Positions 35,690-45,178 of a stretch of DNA of 64,000 nucleotides are shown one piece after another; the first letter of the stretch is position 1; each line of letters opens with the position of its first letter. The DNA comes from Selenomonadales bacterium. GTDB taxonomy: Bacteria; Bacillota; Negativicutes; Sporomusales; UBA7701. The notes below the pieces were generated by a model that did not search any database, was not told the origin of the DNA, and was given only the letters and a program-made list of their open reading frames with translations. The stretch is taken from NCBI GenBank assembly GCA_018434945.1, contig JAHDOI010000006.1, positions 1-64,000 of the forward strand. Direction: 5' to 3'. Made by a program: the position numbers and the translations under genes.

Positions 35690-35794
35690 GGGAACCTCCG
35701 CTTGCCAGGTTTTCTCAATACAGTATAGCACCGCCCGCCGCGCAGGGTCAAATGAGGCATAGCAGTACCTTTTTTGGAATATCATGGATTGAGA

Positions 35795-35917
35795 GCGACC
35801 GTTCAGAAGGCTCCAGATGCTAGGAAGACCGAGGACGCGCGGCGCCGCGTACTTAGGGCGTACGCAAGCAAGCGCCCGCAGGGCTGACAACGCAGATGGG
35901 GCCTTATCAACGGTCGC
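35795..35917 (+). repeat. palindromic repeat family, copy B
   Basis: 123 bp between divergent rqcH and the P-type ATPase. Ends GCGACCGTTCAGAAGG...CCAGATGC and GCAGATGGGGCC...TTATCAACGGTCGC, so even the outermost GCGA/TCGC pairs. The interior has CCGAGGACGCGC and the apex GTACTTAGGGCGTACG. The rest of the 250-bp gap holds only the ATPase ribosome site. Confidence 0.82.
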
Positions 35918-35939
35918 CAAGATACGGGGAGTGAAACTA

Positions 35940-38687
35940 ATGGAGATGTGGCATGCGAGAACGTCGGATGACGCCCTCACCTACTGGCGCACCGACCGCG
36001 GCGAAGGGCTTACGAACGCCGAGGCGGCGGAGCGGCTTAAGCTGTTCGGCTTCAACGAGGTGGCGGAGCAGGAGCGGCCGGCCTGGTGGCGGCGTTTCCT
36101 GGCCCAGTTCCAGGATTTCATGGTGCTGGTGCTGATGGCGGCGACGCTGATTTCCGGGCTGCTGGGCGAGTATGCCGACGCGGTGACGATTCTGGCGATC
36201 GTGATGCTGAACGCGGTGCTGGGCTTCATCCAGGAACACCGGGCGGAGCAGTCGATGTCGGCTTTAAAGAAGCTGACGGCGCCGACGGCCCGCGTCATCC
36301 GCCACGGCGCCGTGCAGCATGTGCCGGCCCGCGAACTGGTGCCGGGCGATATATTGCTGCTAGAGCCGGGCGATGTTGTGGCGGCCGACGGCCGGCTGGC
36401 GGAGACGGCCAATCTGGAGGCCGAGGAGTCGGCGCTGACGGGCGAGTCGCTGCCGGTGCGCAAGCTGGCCGACCGGGTGTATGACGAGGGCGTGACGGTG
36501 GGGGACCGCAAGAATATGGTTTACGCCGGGACGGTGGTGACCCGCGGCCGGGGAGCGGCGGTCGTGTGCGGCACGGGGATGAATACCGAGGTGGGGCATA
36601 TCGCCAGGCTCATCCAGACGGCGGCGGAGGACGAGACGCCTCTGCAGCGGCGTCTGGATAACCTGGGGCGGTGGCTGGTGTGGGGTTGTCTGGGGGTGTG
36701 TCTGGTGGTGGTGGCGACCGGGGTGGCCAGGGGCGAGCCGCTGCTGTTGATGTGCATGACGGGGATAAGTCTGGCGGTGGCGGCGATTCCCGAGGGGCTG
36801 CCGGCGATCGTGACGGTGGCTCTGGCGCTCGGGGTGCAGCGGATGATCCGCCGGAACGCGATCGTGAGGAAGCTGCCGGCGGTGGAGACGCTGGGCTGCA
36901 CGACGGTGATATGTTCGGACAAGACGGGGACGCTGACCCAGAACGCGATGACGGTAAGGAGGGTGTACTGCGGCGGGAAGACGTACGAGGTGAGCGGGGC
37001 GGGCTTCGAAATCAAGGGCGAATTTTTGCTTGACAAGCAGGAATTTGATGCCAAAAAGGATAAATGTCTAATGCAATGCCTGACGGTCGGCACTCTGTGC
37101 AACAACAGCGTGCTGAAGCAGGGCAGCGTGGGCATAACCGGCATGTGGCGCAAGAAGGGCGCCCGCGGCTGGTCGGTGGAGGGCGACCCCACCGAGGGCG
37201 CGCTGGTGGTGGCGGCTGCGAAGGCGGGCCTCTGGCGGGCCGATATCGAGAAGCGGGAGCGCCGCCTGGCGGAGATCCCCTTCGAGGCGGAACGGCGCCG
37301 GATGGCGGTGGCCTACGGCGGGCCGGAAGGCGCGGCGCTGTATGTGAAGGGCGCGCCGGATACCGTGCTTGAGTTGTGCCGCTATTATTTCGACGGCAAA
37401 GGCGAACAGCCGCTGACCCCCGAGCTGGTAGCCCGCATCGCCGCTGCCAACGAGGCGATGACGAACGGCGCCCTCAGGGTGCTGGCGATGGCGTACCGCC
37501 GCCTGAGCCCGGCCGAGGCGGCCAATGTGACCGAGGAGGCCGAGCGGGAGCTGGTTTTCACAGGCCTGGCGGGGATGATCGATCCGCCGCGCCCGGAGGT
37601 GAAGGAGGCTATCGCCCTGTGCCGGCAGGCCGGCATCGGGACGGTGATGATCACCGGCGATCACCGCAACACGGCGATGGCGATCGCCCGCGAGCTGAAG
37701 ATGTTTCGCGACGGCGCGTCGCGGTCGCTGACAGGGGCCGAGGTCGACGCGCTCAGCGAGCGCGAGCTGGCGGCGGCGGCGGCCGAAACGGCGGTGTACG
37801 CGCGGGTGTCGCCGGCGCATAAGCTGCGGATCGTGAAGGCGCTGAAGAACAAAGGACATATCGTGGCCATGACGGGTGACGGGGTGAACGACGCCCCGGC
37901 GGTGAAGGAAGCCGACATCGGCGTGGCTATGGGCCAGACTGGCACGGATGTGACCCGCGAGGCGTCGGCGATGACGCTGGCCGACGACAACTTCGCCACG
38001 ATCGTGGCGGCGGTGGAGGAAGGCCGCGGTATTTACGACAATATCAGGAAGTTTATCCGTTATCTGCTGGCGTGCAATATCGGCGAGGTGCTGACGATGT
38101 TCCTGGCCGCTCTGGCCGGGCTGCCGCTGCCGCTGCTGCCGCTGCAGATCCTGTGGGTGAATCTGGTGACCGACGGGCTGCCGGCGATGGCGCTGGGGGT
38201 GGACCCGAAGGCGCCGGATACGATGTACCGGCCGCCGCGCAATCCTGCGGAGAGCGTTTTCTCCCGCGGGCTGGCGAGGAAGATCGTCTTCCGCGGCATC
38301 CAGATCGGGCTGACGACGCTGCTGGTATTCGCGGGCGTGTACCTGGCGAAGGGCGATCTGGCGCTGGCGCGGACGATGGCGTTCGCGACGCTGGTGTTCT
38401 GCCAGCTGTTCCATGTGTACGACTGCCGGTCGGAGATTCTGACGATTTTCGAGCTCGGCTTTTTCACCAACAAGTATCTCCTGCTGGCGACGGCCTGTTC
38501 GGCGCTGATGCAGGTGGCGGTCATCCATCTGCCGCCGCTCAGCGCGGTTTTCGGGACGGTGCCGCTGGGGCTTACGGAATGGGCGGTCGTGCTGGTCGTG
38601 GCCGGCTGGACGGCGCTGGTCGGCGGGCTGCGGCACCTGCTTTTAAGGCGGCGTCCGCCGGTACGTTCGGCTTACAGCCGGGTATAA
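35940..38687 (+). CDS. calcium-type P-type cation ATPase
   Basis: 915-aa P2-type ATPase of the inner membrane, about ten helices. N-terminal cation-ATPase domain (SDDALTYWRTDRGEGLTNAEAAERL), actuator TGES loop in SALTGESLPV, helix-4 IPEGLPAIV (calcium-site type), phosphorylation site DKTGTLTQN, nucleotide-domain KGAPD and hinge TGDGVNDAPAVKEADIGVAMG. Most similar in layout to SERCA/PMCA-like bacterial Ca2+ exporters; Mn2+ is possible. ATG 35940 follows GGGGAGTG. The frame extending to 35817 begins within the repeat. Confidence 0.92.
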   Translation: MEMWHARTSDDALTYWRTDRGEGLTNAEAAERLKLFGFNEVAEQERPAWWRRFLAQFQDFMVLVLMAATLISGLLGEYADAVTILAIVMLNAVLGFIQEHRAEQSMSALKKLTAPTARVIRHGAVQHVPARELVPGDILLLEPGDVVAADGRLAETANLEAEESALTGESLPVRKLADRVYDEGVTVGDRKNMVYAGTVVTRGRGAAVVCGTGMNTEVGHIARLIQTAAEDETPLQRRLDNLGRWLVWGCLGVCLVVVATGVARGEPLLLMCMTGISLAVAAIPEGLPAIVTVALALGVQRMIRRNAIVRKLPAVETLGCTTVICSDKTGTLTQNAMTVRRVYCGGKTYEVSGAGFEIKGEFLLDKQEFDAKKDKCLMQCLTVGTLCNNSVLKQGSVGITGMWRKKGARGWSVEGDPTEGALVVAAAKAGLWRADIEKRERRLAEIPFEAERRRMAVAYGGPEGAALYVKGAPDTVLELCRYYFDGKGEQPLTPELVARIAAANEAMTNGALRVLAMAYRRLSPAEAANVTEEAERELVFTGLAGMIDPPRPEVKEAIALCRQAGIGTVMITGDHRNTAMAIARELKMFRDGASRSLTGAEVDALSERELAAAAAETAVYARVSPAHKLRIVKALKNKGHIVAMTGDGVNDAPAVKEADIGVAMGQTGTDVTREASAMTLADDNFATIVAAVEEGRGIYDNIRKFIRYLLACNIGEVLTMFLAALAGLPLPLLPLQILWVNLVTDGLPAMALGVDPKAPDTMYRPPRNPAESVFSRGLARKIVFRGIQIGLTTLLVFAGVYLAKGDLALARTMAFATLVFCQLFHVYDCRSEILTIFELGFFTNKYLLLATACSALMQVAVIHLPPLSAVFGTVPLGLTEWAVVLVVAGWTALVGGLRHLLLRRRPPVRSAYSRV

Positions 38688-38728
38688 TATAATGTAAGAG
38701 CAATAATCGTTTCTGACGGAGGGATATT

Positions 38729-39577
38729 ATGCAGTTTTCAAAGTGGCATGGCGCAGGCAACGATTTCGTTATCGTGAACGGGTTCAAGGAAAAGCTGGCC
38801 GGGCTTGACCTGGCGGCGGCGGGCCGCCTGGTGTGCGACCGCCATTTCGGTGTGGGCGCCGACGGCCTGGTGTTTGTGCTGCCGTCGGACAGCGCCGATT
38901 TCCGGATGCAGATTATCAATTCGGACGGCAGCGAGGCGGAGATGTGCGGAAATGCGACCCGCTGCGTGGCCCGCTATGTTTATGAGCAGGGGCTGACGGA
39001 CAAGACGAGCGTGACGCTCGAGACGCTGGCCGGGCCGATACGGCCGGAGCTGGTGTTTGCGGACGGCAAGGTCAGCGGCGTGCGGGTGGATATGGGCAAA
39101 CCGCGCTTCAAGCGCGGCGAGATCCCGATGAGCGGTCCGGCCGACGAGCAGGCGGTGAATGTGCCGGTGACGGTGGACGGCCGCACTTATCACGGCATCG
39201 GCGTGAATATGGGCAACCCCCATTTCGTTATTTTCCTTGACGAGGATGTGAGGAAGGTCGAGCTGCCGGTGACGGGGCCGAAGATCGAGACTGACGCGCT
39301 TTTCCCGCGCAAGACGAATGTGGAGTTCGCCAATGTGCTCAGCCGCGGTGAGCTGAGGATGCGGGTGTGGGAACGGGGCGCGGGGGTAACGCTGGCGTGC
39401 GGCACGGGGACGTGTGCGACGGTGGTGGCGGGGGCCTTGAGCGGCCGCTGTGACCGTACTGCGCTTGTGCATCTCGACGGCGGCGATCTGACGATCGAGT
39501 GGGCCGAGGACGACAGGGTGTTTATGACCGGCCCGGCTGTGGAGGTATTCCGCGGCGAGTTTTTGCTCAAAATATAA
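38729..39577 (+). CDS. dapF: diaminopimelate epimerase
   Basis: Converts LL- to meso-diaminopimelate for lysine and peptidoglycan; 282 aa. The catalytic cysteines lie in EMCGNATRCVARYV and TLACGTGTCATVVAG. N-terminal FSKWHGAGNDFV is standard. ATG after GGAGGG. The next gene is dapL, giving consecutive steps of the aminotransferase variant of the DAP pathway (dapL product is the dapF substrate). Confidence 0.96.
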   Translation: MQFSKWHGAGNDFVIVNGFKEKLAGLDLAAAGRLVCDRHFGVGADGLVFVLPSDSADFRMQIINSDGSEAEMCGNATRCVARYVYEQGLTDKTSVTLETLAGPIRPELVFADGKVSGVRVDMGKPRFKRGEIPMSGPADEQAVNVPVTVDGRTYHGIGVNMGNPHFVIFLDEDVRKVELPVTGPKIETDALFPRKTNVEFANVLSRGELRMRVWERGAGVTLACGTGTCATVVAGALSGRCDRTALVHLDGGDLTIEWAEDDRVFMTGPAVEVFRGEFLLKI

Positions 39578-39579
39578 GG

Positions 39580-39622
39580 GAAGGTGCCTAGAAAGTCCAT
39601 CCAAAGCTTTCTAGACACCTTC
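39580..39622. repeat. CTAGAAAG palindrome, copy 1
   Basis: 16-bp arms (39580-39595 / 39607-39622, one mismatch) around an 11-nt loop, between dapF and dapL. It shares the CCTAGAAAG...CTTTCTAG core with the palindrome after metK. There is no T-run. Confidence 0.65.
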
Positions 39623-39677
39623 GTACAGTACAAGCGAGATAATATTTTTCGGGATAATAATTTGGGGGGAATCATCG

Positions 39678-40913
39678 ATGGCTTTGATTAACGAGAATTA
39701 TCTTAAGCTGCCGGGCAGTTATCTGTTCGCCGAGATCGGCCGGCGCGTGGCCGCTTTTAAGGCCGCCAACCCGGACGCCAACATCATCCGCCTGGGGATC
39801 GGCGACGTAACGCGGCCGCTGCCGCCCGCCGTCATCGCGGCGATGCACGCGGCGGTGGACGAAATGGCGAAGGCGGAGACTTTCCGCGGCTACGGGCCCG
39901 AGCAGGGCTATTCCTTCCTGATCGAGAAGATCGTCGAGCACGACTACGCCGCCCGCGGCATCAAGCTGGACACGGATGAGGTATTCGTGAGCGACGGCGC
40001 GAAGAGCGACGTGGGCAACATCCAGGAGATTTTCGGGACGGAGAACACGGTGGCGATCACCGACCCGGTGTATCCGGTTTATCTGGATACGAACGTGATG
40101 GCGGGCCGCACGGGGACGCTGGGGAACGACGGCCGGTTCGCCGGCATCGTTTATCTGCCGTGCACGGCCGAGAATAAGTTCGTGCCCGCTTTGCCTGCGG
40201 CGAAGGTGGACATGGTGTATCTGTGCGTGCCGAACAATCCGACGGGTACGGCCCTGTCGAAGGCGGAGCTGAAGAAGTGGGTGGACTGGGCGAAAGCCAA
40301 CAAGGCGGTAATCCTCTATGATTCCGCTTATGAGGCGTATATCCGCGAGCCGGAGGTGCCGCACAGCATCTACGAGGTGGAGGGGGCCAAAGAGGTGGCG
40401 ATCGAGATGCGGTCGTTCTCGAAGACGGCCGGCTTCACCGGCACCCGCTGCGCTTATACGGTGGTGCCCAAAACGGTGATAGGCTACACGAAGGCCGGCG
40501 AGGCCCAGCAGCTAAACAAGCTGTGGAACCGGCGGCAGACGACGAAGTTCAACGGGGTGCCGTATATCGTCCAGAAGGGGGCGGAGGCCGTTTATTCCCC
40601 GGCAGGCCAGGAGCAGGTGAAGGCGACGATCGATTATTATATGGCGAATGCGGCCATCATCCGCGAGGGGCTGAAGAGCGCGGGCCTGGAGGCTTTCGGC
40701 GGCGTGAACGCGCCTTATATCTGGCTGAAGACGCCGAACGGCATGGATTCGTGGGCGTTTTTCGACAAGCTGCTCGGCGAGGCGAATATCGTCGGCACGC
40801 CCGGCAGCGGTTTCGGCCCGTCGGGGGCGGGGTATTTCCGCCTGACGGCGTTCGGCAACCGCGAGAATACGGAAGAGGCGATCAGCCGGATCAAGACGCG
40901 GCTGAGCCTGTAA
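39678..40913 (+). CDS. dapL: LL-diaminopimelate aminotransferase
   Basis: PLP aminotransferase making LL-DAP directly from tetrahydrodipicolinate; 411 aa. N-terminal [23 protein letters not shown] and [15 protein letters not shown] are hallmarks of DapL. NNPTGT, and the Schiff-base lysine in [19 protein letters not shown], are intact. ATG after GGGGGGAATC. Its presence means the organism probably uses the DapL route rather than succinylase or acetylase steps. Confidence 0.95.
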   Translation: MALINENYLKLPGSYLFAEIGRRVAAFKAANPDANIIRLGIGDVTRPLPPAVIAAMHAAVDEMAKAETFRGYGPEQGYSFLIEKIVEHDYAARGIKLDTDEVFVSDGAKSDVGNIQEIFGTENTVAITDPVYPVYLDTNVMAGRTGTLGNDGRFAGIVYLPCTAENKFVPALPAAKVDMVYLCVPNNPTGTALSKAELKKWVDWAKANKAVILYDSAYEAYIREPEVPHSIYEVEGAKEVAIEMRSFSKTAGFTGTRCAYTVVPKTVIGYTKAGEAQQLNKLWNRRQTTKFNGVPYIVQKGAEAVYSPAGQEQVKATIDYYMANAAIIREGLKSAGLEAFGGVNAPYIWLKTPNGMDSWAFFDKLLGEANIVGTPGSGFGPSGAGYFRLTAFGNRENTEEAISRIKTRLSL

Positions 40914-40929
40914 GTCAAGACAATAATGG

Positions 40930-40957
40930 AGCGGCCCGCTGAATGCGGGCCGCTTTT
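40930..40957. terminator. bidirectional terminator
   Basis: 9-bp perfect stem GCGGCCCGC / GCGGGCCGC (40931-40939 / 40945-40953) then TTTTATATTTT, between convergent dapL and the HD-GYP gene. Confidence 0.88.
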
Positions 40958-42020
40958 ATATTTTCGTCGAGAGTATTTGGATTTTCGGGTGATCGGCGAG
41001 GTTGATCTCCTTGGGAGGTTTGTAGGGGCTGCCGTCGGGGTGGGCGATGAGGCGGACGACGGGCCGCTGCGGGGTTTCCTCGGGGACGGCGGCGACGATG
41101 CCGGTTTCGCCGGTGTTAAGGGCGACGCGCATGCCGGCGATGTAGATGGCGAGCTTGGACAGGAACAGCTGGCCGAAGTCGGCGTCGAATTCGCTGCCAA
41201 GGCCGGAATGGATGGTGTCGTAGATGGCGTCCGGGGTCATGGCCCGCCGGTACGGGCGGTTGACGGTGATGGCTTCGTAGACGTCGGTGATGGCAAGCAT
41301 GCGGGCGTAGGGCAGGATTTCGTTGCCCCGCAGTTTGCGCGGATATCCTTCGCCGTTGATTCGTTCGTGGTGCTGCCAGGCCATGTGGGCTACGAGGCTG
41401 GAGAGTTCCCACCGTTTGGCGATGAGGGCTTTGAAGCCGTGTTCGGCGTGGACCATGACGGCGGCGTACTCTTCTTCGGTCAGCCGGCCGGGTTTGTTGA
41501 GGATGGTTTTCTCGACGAACATTTTGCCGACGTCGTGGAGGAGGGCGCCGGAGGTTATTTCTTTGATCTGGGGGATGCTGTAGCCGGCGACCCTGGCGAG
41601 GATGGCCGAGTAGATGGAGCAGTTGAGGCTGTGGGCGAGGGTGTCGTCGTCGTGGGTCATGATGCCGGAGAGGTGGATGGTGAGGTTCTGCTGCATGAGA
41701 AGGTCTTCGACGATGTCTGAGGCGACGCTGTCGACGGCGTCGGGGGCGAAGGTTTCACCGCGGACAAGCTGTTTCATGGTGGTGTCGAGGATGGCCAGCG
41801 CCCGTTGCTGGGTCTGGACCGACAGGTATTCGGGGGTTTCGATGTCGGGATGATCGGGGTCTCTTATGAAGATGGTCGAAACGGCGAGCGACGCCAGTTT
41901 ACGGAGATATTCCTCGGTAAGGGCGATGTCGGGGGCCAGCAGGATGCGGCCTGAGCCGCTCATTATGTATCTGGCCAGGATCATGCCCGGTCTGGCTTCA
42001 GACAGGGTAATCTGTCGCAT
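40956..42020 (-). CDS. HD-GYP domain protein (putative c-di-GMP phosphodiesterase)
   Basis: 354 aa. N-terminal about 100 residues form a small unrecognised domain (RPGMILARYIMSGSGRILLAPDIALTEEYLRKL, as in many HD-GYP regulators). The HD-GYP domain spans about 105-300: H162-D163 in LLHDVGK, H191 and H217-H218 in QHHERINGEGYP. All metal ligands and the GYP signature are present, so c-di-GMP hydrolysis is likely. ATG 42020 after GGGAGGCTG. No receiver or membrane part. Confidence 0.87.
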   Translation of the reverse strand: MRQITLSEARPGMILARYIMSGSGRILLAPDIALTEEYLRKLASLAVSTIFIRDPDHPDIETPEYLSVQTQQRALAILDTTMKQLVRGETFAPDAVDSVASDIVEDLLMQQNLTIHLSGIMTHDDDTLAHSLNCSIYSAILARVAGYSIPQIKEITSGALLHDVGKMFVEKTILNKPGRLTEEEYAAVMVHAEHGFKALIAKRWELSSLVAHMAWQHHERINGEGYPRKLRGNEILPYARMLAITDVYEAITVNRPYRRAMTPDAIYDTIHSGLGSEFDADFGQLFLSKLAIYIAGMRVALNTGETGIVAAVPEETPQRPVVRLIAHPDGSPYKPPKEINLADHPKIQILSTKI

Positions 42021-42253
42021 GGCAGCCTCCCTTCGTGGGTCCGGCTTTTTTCTAATCGTACCAAAATTTGCATTATCCGACAATGAATTTCGGGTGAAAT
42101 TCATTATATAAACAATGGTGATTGAGACATAAGTATTTGCTGATGTGTCCTCGCCTGAACGGGAACAGGGAATAGGGCTGTCCGGAAAAAGTGGGAAGAT
42201 TATTACCGCGAGCGGCATATATATTAGCCGAGAAGCGTGAGGAGGTGTCTGTC

Positions 42254-42838
42254 GTGAGAGTTGTCGCCCTGTGGCTCGCGGTAATGCTGCTCTTGACCGG
42301 TCCGGTGCTGGCTGTGGCGCCGGTGAACGAGGCAACGATCGAAGCTGCCCAGCATTACGGCCGGAGCAAGGCGGACGTGCCGCTGGCGGTGTTTTTGCGG
42401 CCGTGGACGGCGTATGAGGAGAAAGCGGTCAGGATGGACGATGCGGCCGAACGGACCTGCCTGTATACGCCGTTTTTGCTGCTGGCCGCCGACGCCCGCG
42501 ACCGGACGGCGGCGGGGGAGACGGTGACGGCAGCCGATGCCGGAAGGGTGCTGACCGATTATAACGGGTATGTAATTTTCGGGGTGACGCTGTCCGGCTT
42601 GCGGGCCGATTTCGCCGGCAAGGTGTCGGCGAGTCTCCGCCAGGGCAGAAAGACGCTGCGCCCGAAGATCGTGAACGCTCCAGGGGCGGCGAACGAGACG
42701 GCGTGGGGTTATCAGGCGCAGGTGTATTTCTATTTCGCCAGCCGCGACGTGGCGCCAGACAGGGCGGCCAGGCTTACGGTGTCGGCGGACGACGGGCTCC
42801 GGCGGGTTTTCATGATCCCGTTGGCCGATTACCGGTAA
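42254..42838 (+). CDS. secreted hypothetical protein
   Basis: 194 aa from GTG 42254, behind GAGGAGGTG. An N-terminal signal peptide (MRVVALWLAVMLLLTGPVLA) leads to a mature protein of about 174 residues with alternating charged and beta-prone segments (DYNGYVIFGVTLSGLRADFAGKVSASLRQG; ETAWGYQAQVYFYFASRDV). No family recognised. Divergent from the HD-GYP gene and followed by its own terminator, so it is a single unit. Confidence 0.62.
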   Translation: MRVVALWLAVMLLLTGPVLAVAPVNEATIEAAQHYGRSKADVPLAVFLRPWTAYEEKAVRMDDAAERTCLYTPFLLLAADARDRTAAGETVTAADAGRVLTDYNGYVIFGVTLSGLRADFAGKVSASLRQGRKTLRPKIVNAPGAANETAWGYQAQVYFYFASRDVAPDRAARLTVSADDGLRRVFMIPLADYR

Positions 42839-42858
42839 GGTGGAGAGGATTATTGTGC

Positions 42859-42881
42859 GGGGCTTAAGAAGCTCCGTTTTT
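42859..42881 (+). terminator. terminator of the secreted hypothetical gene
   Basis: 7-bp stem GGGGCTT / AAGCTCC with AAG loop followed by GTTTTTATTT. Confidence 0.75.
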
Positions 42882-43077
42882 ATTTATGCGCGAAAAAAGG
42901 GTTTACAGACAGCTAGGGAGAAGTAAAGTTGGAAAAATCGGGATTTGACGATTTTTTCGCCGTGTATAGGATACAATATGTGAGCCGCACGCCGGACGCG
43001 GCTTTTGCCCGGCAACCGCGCGGCTGATTAAACGGCCGGTTATCGCAGATAATAGATTCTAAAGGATGGTGCATCGG

Positions 43078-43962
43078 GTGCTGAAGAGTATGACGGGGTT
43101 CGGCCGGGGCGAGTTTATGGACGCCGAACACCGCTTGGTTGTCGAGGTCAAGGCGGTGAATCACCGCTATAACGAGATCGTGATCCGCATGCCGAAAAAT
43201 CTCGGGTCGCTGGAGGACAAGATCCGCAAGACGGTGGCCGCCACGCTGCAGCGGGGCCGCATCGACGTTTTCGTGACGGTGGACGAGTATGGCGAGAAGA
43301 ATCGGGGGGTAAGGGTTGACAAAGAATTGGCAATCGCTTACCATAAAGCATTGAAAGAACTCGGCGAGCTTCTCGGCGCGCCGGCCGGCGATAGCGCCCA
43401 CCAGATATCCCGTTATCCTGACGTGCTGAGGGTGGAAGAGGTCTCGACCGATGTCGAGGGCCTGTGGGCCAAGCTGCAGACGGCCGTGGAGGCCGCGGTG
43501 CAGAACCTGATGGCGATGCGCCTTGCCGAGGGAGCGAATATCGAACAGGATATGGCTGCCCGGATCGACGCCATCGCCGCGAATGTGGATGCGGTGGAGG
43601 CGCGGGCGCCGCAGGTGCTCGCGGAGTACCGCGAGAAGCTGCTGGCGAGGATGCGCGAGGTGCTGGCGGCTGTGGGGGCCGAGCCCGACGAGGCGCGGCT
43701 GCTCCAGGAGGCGGCTTTGTTCGGCGACCGGATCAGTATCGCCGAGGAGCTGGTGAGGCTCAGGAGCCACCTGCGCCAGTTCAAGGAGACGCTCTCTTCC
43801 GGCGAGGCTGTCGGCCGCAAGCTGGATTTCATCGTGCAGGAGATGAACCGGGAGACGAATACGATCGCTTCGAAGGCCAATGATTTTACGGTGGCGAACG
43901 TGGTGGTCGAAATTAAAAGTGAGATCGAGAAGGTCAGAGAGCAAATCCAAAACATAGAGTAA
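43078..43962 (+). CDS. YicC/YloC-family endoribonuclease
   Basis: 294-aa member of the YicC family, reported RNases. Typical start LKSMTGFGRGEF from GTG 43078 (ATG 43066 is an alternative four codons earlier with no spacing to its ribosome site). N-terminal YicC_N domain and C-terminal DUF1732 (GRKLDFIVQEMNRETNTIASKANDF...VVEIKSEIEKVREQIQNIE). First gene of the conserved yicC-remA-gmk-rpoZ-coaBC series found across Firmicutes. Confidence 0.92.
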   Translation: MLKSMTGFGRGEFMDAEHRLVVEVKAVNHRYNEIVIRMPKNLGSLEDKIRKTVAATLQRGRIDVFVTVDEYGEKNRGVRVDKELAIAYHKALKELGELLGAPAGDSAHQISRYPDVLRVEEVSTDVEGLWAKLQTAVEAAVQNLMAMRLAEGANIEQDMAARIDAIAANVDAVEARAPQVLAEYREKLLARMREVLAAVGAEPDEARLLQEAALFGDRISIAEELVRLRSHLRQFKETLSSGEAVGRKLDFIVQEMNRETNTIASKANDFTVANVVVEIKSEIEKVREQIQNIE

Positions 43963-44030
43963 TATAGAGGATTTTTCCGCGATTTCGGCCAATAGGGTCT
44001 TATATAAACGACTGGGAGGAATTCAAGGGT

Positions 44031-44297
44031 ATGGATATCAAGCTAATCAACATCGGTTTCGGCAATATCGTTTCCGCCAACCGTATCGTGGCTATCGTCA
44101 GTCCCGAGTCGGCTCCCATCAAGCGCATCATCCAGGAGGCCCGCGACCGCGGCATGCTTATCGACGCTACCTACGGCCGCCGTACCCGCGCGGTCATCAT
44201 TTCCGACAGCGATCATGTCGTGCTGTCGGCGGTCCAACCCGAGACGGTGGCCCATCGCCTGGTGAGCAAGGAATCCAGCGAAGAAGCCGCGGAGTAG
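44031..44297 (+). CDS. remA: RemA-family extracellular matrix regulator
   Basis: 88-aa DNA-binding protein (DUF370) that in Bacillus activates matrix and osmoprotection genes. The whole protein is family core: [76 protein letters not shown] ten bases before ATG. Position between yicC and gmk is conserved. Confidence 0.94.
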   Translation: MDIKLINIGFGNIVSANRIVAIVSPESAPIKRIIQEARDRGMLIDATYGRRTRAVIISDSDHVVLSAVQPETVAHRLVSKESSEEAAE

Positions 44298-44321
44298 AGG
44301 ACCGAAGGGAGTAACTTGTCT

Positions 44322-44942
44322 ATGGCGCGGCACGGTATTCTGATCGTCCTGTCCGGTCCGTCCGGGACCGGCAAGGGCACTATCTGCAAAGAGTTGCTTG
44401 CCCAGAACAGCAATCTGCATTATTCGATTTCGGCCACGACCCGCCCGGCCCGGCCCGGCGAGGTGAACGGGGTGAATTACTGGTTCATCGCGCCCGACGA
44501 ATTCCGCACGATGGTGGAACAGGATGAGCTGCTGGAGTGGGCCGAGGTTTACGGCAATTACTACGGCACGCCGCGCCGCTGGGTGACGGATACGCTGAGG
44601 AGCGGCCACGACGTCGTTCTGGAGATCGATACCCAGGGTGCGATGCAGATCAAGAAGAAGTTCCCCGAAGGGGTGTTTGTTTTCATCGTTCCCCCTTCGC
44701 TCAAGGAGCTGGAGGACCGCATCGTCAAGCGCGGCGCCGACAGCCCGGCGGTGATCGCCAAGCGGCTGGGGTGCGTGCAGGATGAACTTTGTTTTGCCCG
44801 GCAGTACGATTATGCGGTGGTGAACGACGAGGTGGCGGCGGCGACGACCAAGATCGCGGCCATCATCCTCGCGGAGAAGTGCCGCATGGAACGCAACCGT
44901 GATTTGATCGAGGCTATCGGCACTAGAGGCAGCATAGATTAG
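44322..44942 (+). CDS. gmk: guanylate kinase
   Basis: Phosphorylates GMP to GDP; 206 aa. P-loop GPSGTGKGT near residue 13-21, the GMP-binding STTRPARPGEVNGVNYWF segment and DTQGAMQIKKKFP. ATG 44322; TTG 44316 in the same frame is close to AAGGGAG and could also serve. Next gene is rpoZ after 17 bp. Confidence 0.96.
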   Translation: MARHGILIVLSGPSGTGKGTICKELLAQNSNLHYSISATTRPARPGEVNGVNYWFIAPDEFRTMVEQDELLEWAEVYGNYYGTPRRWVTDTLRSGHDVVLEIDTQGAMQIKKKFPEGVFVFIVPPSLKELEDRIVKRGADSPAVIAKRLGCVQDELCFARQYDYAVVNDEVAAATTKIAAIILAEKCRMERNRDLIEAIGTRGSID

Positions 44943-44959
44943 AGTTGAGGGGGGCTTAT

Positions 44960-45166
44960 ATGATTCATCCATCTTTGGATACGCTTGTCGATAAGGTTGA
45001 CAGTAAGTATACGCTGGTGGTGCTTGCCGCCAAGCGGGCCCGGGAAATCATGAACGGCGAGGAATCGCTGGTGGATTCGCGCTCCAACAAGCCGGTCACG
45101 GTGGCGTTGGAGGAGGTTTCCCTGGGAAGGATCGTGTACGAAAGGACGAAGTCGGGCATCAAGTAG
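44960..45166 (+). CDS. rpoZ: RNA polymerase omega subunit
   Basis: 68-aa omega subunit that supports assembly of the beta-prime subunit. The core KYTLVVLAAKRAREIM and KPVTVALEEVSLGRIVYE are diagnostic. ATG 44960 after GAGGGGGG. Immediately followed by coaBC. Confidence 0.94.
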   Translation: MIHPSLDTLVDKVDSKYTLVVLAAKRAREIMNGEESLVDSRSNKPVTVALEEVSLGRIVYERTKSGIK

Positions 45167-45178
45167 GTGAGTGTCGCT

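Noticed and set aside
34181-35728. 515-codon plus-strand open frame antisense to rqcH
   Set aside because: Low-complexity Gly/Asp/Val-rich shadow; the minus strand has complete NFACT-N and NFACT-R motifs.
35817-35939. Upstream extension of the P-type ATPase frame
   Set aside because: It begins inside palindromic repeat copy B; ATG 35940 has a good ribosome site and is where homology starts.
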